DNA of 24,201 bases, from the NCBI GenBank assembly GCA_026770585.1, contig MU646325.1:345677-369877 (forward strand). Reading direction: 5' to 3'. The notes below the pieces were generated by a model. It had not been told where the DNA came from and made no database searches. It worked only from the letters and a program-made list of their open reading frames with translations. Shown piece after piece: positions 1 to 7,094 of this stretch. The stretch is from Baffinella frigidus. Taxonomy: Eukaryota; Cryptophyceae; Cryptomonadales; Baffinellaceae. How positions within the stretch are numbered: the first letter of the stretch is position 1; every line of letters begins with the position of its first letter. A program made the translations under genes and the position numbers.

Positions 1-245
1 AAACCCTAAACCCTAAACCCTAAACCCTAAACCCCGAACCCCAAACCCTAAACCCTCAACCCAAAACCCAAAACCCTAAACCCTAAACCCTAAACCATGA
101 ACCCCAAAACCTAAACCCTGCACCCTGAACCCTAAACCCTCAACCCCAAATCCCAAACCCCACACCCCAAACCCTAAACCCTAAACCCTAAACCCTAAAC
201 CTCAAACCCCAAACCCTGCACCCTAACCCCTACCCCTTAATGCAG
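1..245 (+). repeat. Degenerate telomere-type (CCCTAAA) array, probably intronic
   Basis: Begins with perfect CCCTAAA units and decays into variants (CCCCAAA, CCCTGAA, CCCTCAA). It ends at a good splice acceptor (TTAATGCAG, ag at 244-245) directly before a 45-base in-frame exon. This looks like the end of an intron whose 5' part lies outside the window, rather than the physical chromosome end. The degenerate unit continues after the exon, from the donor at 291 to about 350. Confidence 0.8.
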
Positions 246-749
246 GGTGAGGATGAGTATGAAGCGGCTGCGGCTCGCTGGAAGAACGCGGTAAACCCCT
301 TACCCCACACCCTAAGTCCTAGAGCTCAACCCCCAACCCCAGACTCAAAACACACACTAAAACACAACGATTGACCCGCCACAAAATTCTTTTACCAGAT
401 CAACACACGCAGTATCGATAAACCTACAATAAGCACACACAGTTTCCGACAATCAGATGATACACACACGCAGCGTCTGATAAACAGACAATAAACACAT
501 TCAGTGTCCAATAGACAGACGATAAACAGTTCCGATAAACAGTCGATCAAGATCGTGCGGCGGCGTACAAGTGGGCGCTTGCTTTTGAGGGAGGTTCCCC
601 TGTGCACAGTTCCCTTTCACTTTTTCACCTCAACACCCTCTCTGCGTGTGCAGGTACGCAAGGTGCGGAAGTCGTTCAAGGGCGCGGCATCCCTCCTCAA
701 TGCCGCGGCTGCCTCCCTCGAAGTCTCCCTCGCCAAGGACGAGCTCTGA
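246..749 (+). CDS. C-terminal two exons of a protein ending in KDEL (5' part outside window)
   Basis: Exon n is 246-290 (acceptor tgcag, donor GTAAAC) and the last exon is 654-749 (acceptor gtgtgcag, stop TGA 747-749). Both are phase 0. Joined they give 46 residues: an acidic then alanine-rich start (GEDEYEAAAARWKNA), a basic stretch (VRKVRKSFKG), an alanine/leucine-rich amphipathic segment, and the terminus SLAKDEL. A C-terminal KDEL is the classical ER-retrieval signal, so the product may be an ER-lumenal (or, in complex-plastid algae, host-ER) protein. This is inference from four residues; the domain identity lies upstream and is unknown. The intron 291-653 starts in CCCTAAA-like sequence. 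The boundaries are unconfirmed, but the matching phases and the short reading frame between two telomere-like introns argue for a real gene. Confidence 0.55.
404..549. repeat. Degenerate tandem repeat of about 31 bases inside the KDEL-gene intron
   Basis: Four to five imperfect units. Each has a CAGT/CAGC core, then a variable stretch, GATAAAC or similar, and a CACACA-like tail (for example around 410, 440, 470, 500 and 527). The unit length is estimated by eye. Confidence 0.5.
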
Positions 750-917
750 TCTCGGAGCCACTGTACGGCTGCTTTAATGAATTTCGACGCGGCTGCATCC
801 CTCCAAGTCTCGCTATCCAAGGACGAGCTCTGAGCCCTGGGTCGCTTTCTTTGTTTGTGGTGCTTTGAATTAAATATGCGCTTCCTCGAGGCATCCCTCT
901 CGAAGGATGAGCTTTGA
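750..917 (+). pseudogene. Two further in-frame copies of the KDEL-coding 3' end
   Basis: After the stop at 747-749 the same frame stays open and meets two more tails: AAASLQVSLSKDEL with TGA at 831-833, and RFLEASLSKDEL with TGA at 915-917. The three TGA codons are exactly 84 bases apart. The coding parts of copies 1 and 2 are strongly similar; copy 3 is more diverged, with codon changes that keep KDEL (AAGGATGAGCTT). Sequence after each stop also shows similarity (CTCGGAGCC near 751 and 930). These look like tandem 3'-partial copies of the terminal exon with its 3' UTR. They could serve as alternative last exons or readthrough tails, or be decaying duplicates. Confidence 0.6.
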
Positions 918-984
918 TATAATATTTTGGCTCGGAGCCGCTTTACACTCTCGGCTATTCTCGGATGCAGGTACACGGTCGTGT

Positions 985-1102
985 ATAAGGGTACCTTGCT
1001 CATGAGAAAGCGCCTCCCCATAGGACCCTACAGCTGGCGTACGCCTAGGGCCATATGATGGTCCTAGGGGGGGGTGCTTTATTGCGCTAGGTGCCCCTGC
1101 AA
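985..1102. mobile_element. Diverged hairpin MITE (same family as 16931-17897)
   Basis: Left end ATAAGGGTACCTTGCTCATG and right side GGTCCTAGGGGGGGGTGCTT...TGCCCCTGCA match the plan of the intact MITEs at 17136 and 17777: GGGGTACC, CTCATAAGAAA, CCCCCC, central CCTAGG motifs, then the inverse. The arms no longer pair perfectly, so this is an old copy. Confidence 0.5.
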
Positions 1103-1145
1103 CGTGAGAGCGACGGTTAGGGACACCACTGTAGCATTGCACAGC

Positions 1146-1187
1146 GTTCTGAGAGACCTTTACTACCACCAACACGGCCGCTATGTG
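1146..1187 (-). repeat. Dispersed short repeat, 'GGCGGCCGTGTTGGTAGTAA' family
   Basis: The reverse strand reads CATAGCGGCCGTGTTGGTGG then TAAAGGTCTCTCAG. Related copies lie at 3076-3131, 3172-3202, about 14287-14350, and several times in 16636-16870, in both orientations. Confidence 0.5.
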
Positions 1188-1378
1188 TTCAATCCCCCTG
1201 GAGGCGCATGGCTCACCGACGCCAGAACGCTGGAGCCTTGACGCTTGTTCCAGCGCCATTTACCCCCCCCCCTGGATCTCTCTTAAATACAATGCTCGCA
1301 ACCTGGAAATTACAGCCAGATTCTGTGGGAATCGGTGGGAAATTGATGGATTCCTCACAAAACCTTGCCGGTGTATCC

Positions 1379-1537
1379 TGTCCCGCCAGCTATCCCGCTA
1401 GCTGTTTGAATTTAAATAGCTGGCGGGACAAGATAAGGCCTCTGCACTACGATTTCGGGGATCTCCGATCCGATTTGCAACGAAAATTACTGCACGGACG
1501 TGACTGAAAAAGACCGGCGTGTAGTAATTTTCGTTGC
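1379..1537. repeat. Two adjacent short inverted repeats
   Basis: Arms 1379-1393 and 1416-1430 are a perfect 15-base inverted repeat (TGTCCCGCCAGCTAT). Arms 1477-1495 and 1519-1537 match 18 of 19 (GCAACGAAAATTACTGCAC). They lie just 3' of the ankyrin gene and could fold in its transcript, or be worn foldback elements. Confidence 0.6.
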
Positions 1538-1578
1538 CATATCGCATTTTAGTCAAACACTCGCCGCGATTAAATCCT

Positions 1579-2833
1579 CTACAGGGCCATCGACACACGG
1601 CGCTCCTGCGCGGCAAACGCATCCACCCCGAGTTCGAGCATCCGAACCACTTTCGCGTGGCCGGGGAACGACGCCGCTCGGAACGCCGCGTGGCGCAGCG
1701 GCGTCCATGCGTCTTTGTCGATGGCTGCGTCGTCCGCCCCGTGCTCGAGAAGGACACGCACCACCTCGAGGTACCCTTTGCGCGCTGCTGAATGAAGCGG
1801 CGTCGCCCCCTTTTTGTCCTGAGGGTGTAGGGTTTGGGGTTCAAAGTTTGGGGTTCAGGGTTTGAGGGTTGAAGGTTGAGGGTTGATGGTTGAGGATTTG
1901 GGGTTTGGGGTTTGGGGTTTGGGGTTGAGGGTTGAGGGTCTAGGGTTGAGAGTTTAGGGTTTAGGGTTCAGGGTTTCAGGTGTAGGGTTTGGGGTTGAGC
2001 GTTTGGGGTTTAGCGTTCACGGTGTAGGGTTTAGGGTACACCTTAGCCGACGGCTCCACGCCGTGCTGAAGCAGCACCTTCGCTGCCTGCTGGTGGCCTT
2101 GCAGTGCGGCCCAGTGAAGCGGCGTCCGGCCCTCGTTGTCCTTCGCAGACCCCTTGGCTCCGGACGTCAGGAGTAGCTGCGCCACGTCCTGGTGCCCACG
2201 ACGAGCCGAAGCGTGGAGCGGCGTCCGTCCGTCGATGTCCTTTGAGGACGCGTCAGCACCCTTGTCAAGCAGCTGGCCTACCACCTCATAATGTCCGCGC
2301 CGTGATGCAGAATGGAGCGGCGTCTTTGAGTCGTTGTCCTGGGACGAGGCGTCCGCCCCTTTCTCGAGTAGCAGGCCAACAATCTCCTGGTGGCCGAGAA
2401 GGGCTGCGTATCGCAGCGGGGTCTTCCCCCCTTTGTCCTTTGCAGAGACCTCCGCCCCGTACACGATCAGCATGCGCGCCACCTCTGTGTTCCCCTGAAG
2501 TGCGAACATGTGAAGGAATGTCTTCCCCTGCGTGTCCGAGACGGACACGTTGGCGCCGTGCTCGAGGAGCAGCACGACCACGCCCTGGTGGCCCTGCAGG
2601 GCAGCGTAGTAGAGCGGTGTATTGCCATCATTGTCCCTTGCCGACGCCTCCGCCCCGTGCTCAAGGAGCAGCAGTACGAGAGAGATGTGGCCCATAAGGG
2701 CTGCGACGCTAATCGGTGAAGATTTCTTCTGCCCTCCTCCCTCCTCAGTGTCTGCGCCCTCCGCGATCAACTGCCGCGCGTCCTCTGTCCGCCCGAGCGA
2801 CGATGCTATCCAGAGGGCGGGGGACGCAGCCAT
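1579..2833 (-). CDS. Ankyrin-repeat protein, two exons
   Basis: Exon 1 is 2833-2042 and exon 2 is 1818-1579, with a phase 0 junction (AAG|GTGTAC ... CCCTCAG|GAC), giving 343 residues. I start at the ATG at 2833 (MAASPALWIAS). The frame is open further up, but only a non-ATG codon is available there (2875). About ten ankyrin repeats of 33 residues fill nearly the whole protein, with TPLHxAA...GH..VV..LL..GAD signatures. Repeats 2-8 are the most regular; the last is irregular, with a short insertion. The splice junction falls in the loop between repeats (SAK|DKKG), and joining restores a perfect unit, which strongly supports the intron. There is no signal peptide, membrane segment or fused catalytic domain. 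Ankyrin arrays mediate protein-protein binding; the partner cannot be inferred. Confidence 0.88.
1819..2041 (-). other. 223-base intron made of telomere-like repeat
   Basis: Read in the gene's sense direction, the intron starts GTGTACCCTAAACCC and ends CCCAAACCCTACACCCTCAG. Essentially everything between is variants of CCCTAAA (CCCCAAA, CCCTCAA, CCCTGAA). It has a canonical GT and AG, and its removal restores an ankyrin unit. The repeat supplies a pyrimidine-rich acceptor and many CTAAAC motifs resembling a branch-point consensus. Confidence 0.85.
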
Positions 2834-3060
2834 GTCTTGACCCCAGCGTGAGAAAGGAAACGCCCCAAGGATCAAAGACGTTTTTTTTTCTCTCGGGAAA
2901 CTCCGGTCTCTTTACCACCACATAAAAAAAAAACGACCAGCCGCATCTCTGAGCTTCATTCCGCTACCCTCTCGTCGCTCTCTTCCTTTCCCGGAGATGG
3001 GGGCGCCCCCGTCTCCGTTGGTACACAACGTGTTGAGTACACATTACCTCTCTCTAGGTC
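2834..3060 (-). promoter_or_regulatory. Upstream region of the ankyrin gene
   Basis: Intergenic. On the plus strand it contains T-rich and A-rich runs (2881-2890, 2924-2933) and a short hairpin around GGGGGCGCCCCC (2999-3010). This is the only place for the ankyrin gene's promoter, but no clear TATA or initiator element can be assigned. Confidence 0.3.
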
Positions 3061-3075
3061 CTAAGTCCTACCCAA

Positions 3076-3202
3076 ACACAGCCTCGGTGGGGGTGCATAC
3101 ATGGCGGCCGTTTCGGTGGGAATAAATGTCTCTCTTTCAGCACTCACAACCACACCCTGCCGCGATCTGTCGTTCTGAGAGACCTTTACTACTACCAACA
3201 CG
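3076..3202. repeat. Two copies of the dispersed short repeat
   Basis: 3076-3131 carries the long form (ACACAGCCTCGGTGGGGGTG, ATGGCGGCCG, then AATAAATGTCTC). 3172-3202 carries the inverse of the other end (GAGAGACCTTTACTACTACC). The first matches 14288-14345 directly, and 16805-16875 on the opposite strand. Confidence 0.55.
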
Positions 3203-3281
3203 CTCTCGTAACGCCTGCAGTGGATCAGTCCTTGCTTGGGGATGGCACGGGCTGATACCGACAATCCTGTCTAATAAATCG

Positions 3282-3308
3282 GAAATAACGGAAATAACGG
3301 AAATAACG
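3282..3308 (+). repeat. Three perfect copies of GAAATAACG
   Basis: Short tandem repeat, 9-base unit. A related AATAACGG motif recurs near 8370. Confidence 0.8.
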
Positions 3309-3309
3309 G

Positions 3310-3965
3310 ATCGTCCCATGGGACGCACCTTCTCTTCGTCTTCTTCTTATTCTTCTGTATTACTCTCGATACAGGTCCTAAGAAGGCTCTTAAGCCTAGG
3401 GTTAGGTGATCCAAATTTTCATGAGCCTTGATATGAGCGCCTGGGTCCTAGTGGCTAACGCCCCATGGCGCTCGGCCTGATTATTATTAAAGTTCTGGAG
3501 AGGGTACTTACGAACGAGGCTCGTACACGCGCGCACGGCCTGCAAGTGTTCGTTCCATAGGACGCACCAAGGTCCTAGTGGGCCGTGCCCCATGGCGCTT
3601 ATTGGAGCGGCAGATTTCAGAGCTCTGTAAAACATTCCGAAGTTAGTGACTTTATGGGCAGTGTCCCCCCCCAAAAGGTTCCGTTTTGATCAAAACCATC
3701 AGTTGGCCAAAGTTTTAAGTCAACTCTTTCGTCCGTGGATTGCTACCAAATCCGTGAAAAGAGAGGAAGGGAATTAATTACGGCTATGTTGGTTTTGATC
3801 CGGCAGAAATGAAAACCTGAAATTGATTTGGTCACGAGACTTTCGTTTAAAGCGAAGGAAACGTGAGCAACTCCCAGGCAAAAGGCTACAATAGAAATTG
3901 AAAAGGGATGTTTGATCAGCCTAGTGTGGATGGGCCTCAACCCCTACCCCCTAAGCACTGATATT
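3310..3965. other. Region without a recognisable gene
   Basis: Contains a direct repeat with the core GTCCTAGTGG...CCCCATGGCGCT (about 3445-3473 and 3572-3600) that resembles worn MITE ends, then about 300 bases of AT-richer unique sequence. No reading frame here shows a convincing domain or splice structure. Confidence 0.4.
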
Positions 3966-4770
3966 CAAAACCTAAACCCTAAACCCTAAACCCTAAACCC
4001 TAAACCCTAAACCCTAAACCCTAACCCTAAACCCTAAACCCTAAACCCTAAGCCTGGAACCGTGAACTTTAACCCTAAACCCTAAACCCTCATCCCTGAA
4101 CATTGAACCCTAAACCCTATATCCTGAACCCTAAAACCCTGAACCCCAAACCCTTAAACCTTAACATTACAATCTAAACCCCTGACCCAAAACGCTGAAC
4201 CCTGAAACCAGAACCCTGATAGAAACAAATCTTAACCACAACCCCTAAACCCAAAACCCAAAACCCTGAGCCCTAAACCCTGAAACCCAAACCCTCAACC
4301 CTCAACCCTAAACCCCAAACCCTAAACCTTCAACCAAAAAAACCCAACCCTAAATTCTGAATCCTTGACCCGAAAACCTGAACCCTGAACCCTAAATCTT
4401 GAACCCTAAACCGTAAACCCTAAACTGTAAACCGTAAACCCTAAAACCCAAACCCTAAACCCTAAACCCTCAACCCAAACCCTAAATCCTTAATCCTTGA
4501 CCCGAAACCCTGAATCATGAATCCTAAATCCTGAACCGTAAACCGACCGTAAACCGTAAACCCTAAACCCTGAACCCCAAACCCTAAACCCTAAACCCTA
4601 AACACTGATCACTAAACACCAAACCCTAAACCATAAACCTTAAACCCTCAAAAACCCTAAACCCTAAACCCAAACCCCTCAACCCTCAACCCTAAACCCT
4701 AAACCCCAAACCCCAAACCCCAAACCCCAAACCCTAAACCCCAAACCCTAATTGCCAAACCCTAAACCCC
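3966..4770 (+). repeat. About 800 bases of degenerate CCCTAAA array
   Basis: Near-perfect CCCTAAA units at 3972-4045, then increasingly varied units (CCCTGAA, CCGTAAA, CCCCAAA, CCCTCAA), with local higher-order repetition: two stretches reading CCTTGACCCGAAA near 4363 and 4495, and CCGTAAACCGTAAA near 4410-4440 and 4528-4560. It leads to a possible acceptor (GTCGTGTCACAG, 4772-4783), so it may be an intron. Confidence 0.9.
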
Positions 4771-4783
4771 GGTCGTGTCACAG

Positions 4784-4863
4784 GCTAAAGGAGGTGGATG
4801 ACGAGAAGGTTGGCGGTACATCGCTCGAAAAGCTGGCCCAGGAACATATCCTCAGCTCGCCAG
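4784..4863 (+). CDS. Orphan internal exon (gene not otherwise seen)
   Basis: Open between acceptor TGTCACAG and donor CCAG|GTTCTC. It reads LKEVDDEKVGGTSLEKLAQ, then EHILSSP, with one extra base at each end (phases 2 and 1). It is charged and helical-looking, with no recognised domain. A 22-base copy of its 3' end with its own CAG acceptor and GT donor lies at 4974-4995. That duplication and the flanking telomere-like sequence match the behaviour of confirmed exons elsewhere in the window. Upstream and downstream partner exons were not found. Confidence 0.4.
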
Positions 4864-4865
4864 GT

Positions 4866-4905
4866 TCTCTCTCTCTGTCGTGTTATCTCTCGGTTGCTCT
4901 CTCTT

Positions 4906-4950
<45 letters not shown>

Positions 4951-5006
4951 CTCGCTCTCTCTCTCTCTCTCAGGAGCATATCCTCGGCTCGCCAGGTTTT
5001 TTTTCC

Positions 5007-5080
<74 letters not shown>

Positions 5081-5083
5081 TTC

Positions 5084-5135
<52 letters not shown>

Positions 5136-5159
5136 TGTGTGTGTGTGTGTGTGTGTGTA
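4866..5159. repeat. CT, TA and GT microsatellites around a partial exon copy
   Basis: (CT)n at about 4866-4970 and 5000-5083, (TA)n at about 5087-5131, (GT)n at about 5133-5157. Between the two CT tracts, 4974-4995 repeats the last 22 bases of the orphan exon (EHILGSP in place of EHILSSP) followed by GT. The long serine/leucine and arginine/glutamate reading frames over this stretch are only translated microsatellite. Confidence 0.85.
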
Positions 5160-5326
5160 TCCTCTCATTTCTTCGGACGTTACATGAAAGCAAGGGTCTA
5201 TCTTACCCTGGGCCTGGCACACTTGTAAACTTGGTCCGCCAGCCCGCATTTTAGACGAGCAAAAGAATAGCAAAAGTCCTCCAAAGGCCTCAAAGTTCTT
5301 GAAGGGCCTGAAATAGGAACCGTTCA

Positions 5327-5468
5327 GGCCACAAACGCAACACTGCTCCCACCTCCCCGATGTCCGATTTGAAAAAGTTGAACCGGGCGGCAACCGATGT
5401 TGGGTGCTGCTCGGTTCAACTTTTTCGGGTCAGACATCGGGAAGGTGGGGGAGATGTTGCGGTTGTAG
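5327..5468. repeat. Foldback element, arms about 55-60 bases
   Basis: The left arm from 5327 (core GATTTGAAAAAGTTGAACCG) pairs with the right arm to 5468 (core CGGTTCAACTTTTTCGGGTC), with a short centre near 5386-5406. The outer parts (CAACACTGCTCCCACCT and AGGTGGGGGAGATGTTG) also pair. Typical of a MITE. Confidence 0.7.
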
Positions 5469-6211
5469 ATCCTCCGGTGGCGTCGCACGATCTGGGATTG
5501 CCGAAGGGAAAATGAGGGATCATGAGATCGAAATGATTTGAATCATTTTCAGCCAAACTTACTACGCGTGTGTCCACACTGCCAGACCCAGAGTGATTTG
5601 ACCCATGTCAATCGCGGCGGGGGGGGTTCAGAATTTAGTACCAGTCACGGGCATGCTTGGTCACGTATCTCAAGTTATAACTTGAGATACGTGACCAAAT
5701 AACTTGAGATACGTGACGAAACCCCTATTTGTGTGAAAATTACTCCACATTTTTTTTTTCTTCACTTGTAAAAGAATGGCTGTTTTAAAATAGTCACACT
5801 GCTGGCCTCAAGTGGCTTGGCAGCCATCGTGGGCCTTGTTTATCAGATTTCCGGGGGTTGAGGTTGTTTCTTGCTGAAATCATGAAAGGTAGAGTTGACA
5901 TCTTAGTGTCATAATATGATATCACAGCATGAACTGTAAATTTCTTATTCCTCCGAAGCCAAAAAACAAATTCGTATTGTGCGAATAGAGGCCTCTGGAA
6001 AATTCTGGGATTTATAGATTCTTCGTGAAAATTACTACAGCCACAGCCGTTTCGCGATTTCGGTCGAAGGCTTTTGCAATCCAATTGCTTCAACCCATTG
6101 TTCGAGGGCTTCAAATCGCCTTGAAAATGCTCAATACACGCCCTCCTTTTTTACCTTTATACGTCCTGGTTGTGCGTGTCGTGGCCCGCCCAGGGCGGGG
6201 TCTGTGAATGC
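5469..6211. other. Intergenic, with a 42-base perfect palindrome
   Basis: 5657-5698 is a perfect palindrome centred on TTATAA (half: TTGGTCACGTATCTCAAGTTA). Its right half is repeated at 5701-5717. The unit resembles the tandem 22-base repeat at 9252-9340. The rest (5720-6211) has no convincing gene. Confidence 0.65.
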
Positions 6212-7008
6212 CTTTAAGTCCTTTAGGTTATTCGAGCTCCCAACATAGGCGGACACCGGAGGCCATGCTTTAGGTCCTTTGGGTCCTTTAGGTTTTAATT
6301 TCTCCCAACATAGCCCACCGACACGCCGTTCCGTAGAAGGGATCTGCAGAGAAAGCATTTTTGCTTTCGGATCGCGTTTAGCTCTCCAGTGCAGAGGCTC
6401 GTGAAGAGGGGATACAGGGTGGTTCTCTTGGGGTGTGAGGTATGCGACGTCGCGACCATGCCCGCCCACGCACCGAACCCACGTCAGCCTTTATGAGGCT
6501 CATGGTATCCCATAGTTGAAGTATAATAGCTCCAACTATGGATACCCCACAAGGTGATAGGGATTGTGTGAGGGGGTGATGTGAAACCAGTCAGACACCA
6601 AAGATGAAAGGAGATAAATGTGGCATTGTTGGGATTTAATGCACGGAAGTCAGCAAAATACCCTTGTCCTTTAGGTCCTTTAGGTTTTAATTTCTCCCAA
6701 CATAGCCCAACGACACGCCCTTCCACTTCCTTTAGGTCCTTTAGGTTTTAATTTCGCCCAACATAGCCCAACGACACGCCGTTCCGTAGAAGGGATCTGC
6801 AGAGAAAGCATTTTTGCTTTCGGATCGCGTTTAGCTCTCCAGTGCAGAGGCTCGTGAAGAGAGGATAAAGGGTTGGTTCTCTTGGGGTGGGTGAAGGTAT
6901 GCGATATCGCTGCCATGCTCACTGAACACACACCGAACCACAAGTCAGCCTTAATGAGGCTCATGGTATCCCATGGTTGAAGTTTAGGAGCTTCAATCAC
7001 GAATACCC
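6212..7008. repeat. Tandem duplication of about 270 bases upstream of the prenyltransferase gene
   Basis: About 6280-6550 and 6734-7008 are close copies about 454 bases apart. Each runs from TCCTTTAGGTTTTAATTTC through AACATAGCCCA, GAAGGGATCTGCAGAGAAAG, to a GAGGCTCATGGTATCCCAT hairpin. The opening motif TTTAGGTCCTTTAGG also appears alone near 6212, 6665 and 18516, so it marks the end of a dispersed element. Frames read through here on the minus strand repeat with the DNA and are not genes. Confidence 0.8.
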
Positions 7009-7094
7009 CTTTACACAAGGGCCTTCAGAAGCGTTTAGCGCTGGAGGCCTTTGTCGAGTTCCCTGGGGCTCATAACCTCGCAGTTTCGTTCGCG
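7009..7094 (+). promoter_or_regulatory. Immediate upstream region of the prenyltransferase gene
   Basis: 86 bases between the tandem duplication and the start codon, non-repetitive. It must hold the core promoter and 5' leader unless an upstream non-coding exon exists. No TATA-like box is evident. Confidence 0.35.

Noticed and set aside
1-245. Physical chromosome end (true telomere)
   Set aside because: The array is degenerate, contains an in-frame exon with splice sites just after it, and similar arrays occur internally at 3966-4770 and 22714-23084.
1976-2041. Ankyrin protein ending in a YPKPYTVNAKPQ-type tail
   Set aside because: That tail is translated telomere-like repeat. Splicing at 2042/1818 restores an ankyrin unit instead.
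4752-5393. Long serine/leucine or arginine/glutamate-rich reading frames on both strands
   Set aside because: They are translations of CT, TA and GT microsatellites.
5794-6114. 106-residue minus-strand frame
   Set aside because: No domain, no supporting splice or start context, and no codon bias like the real exons.
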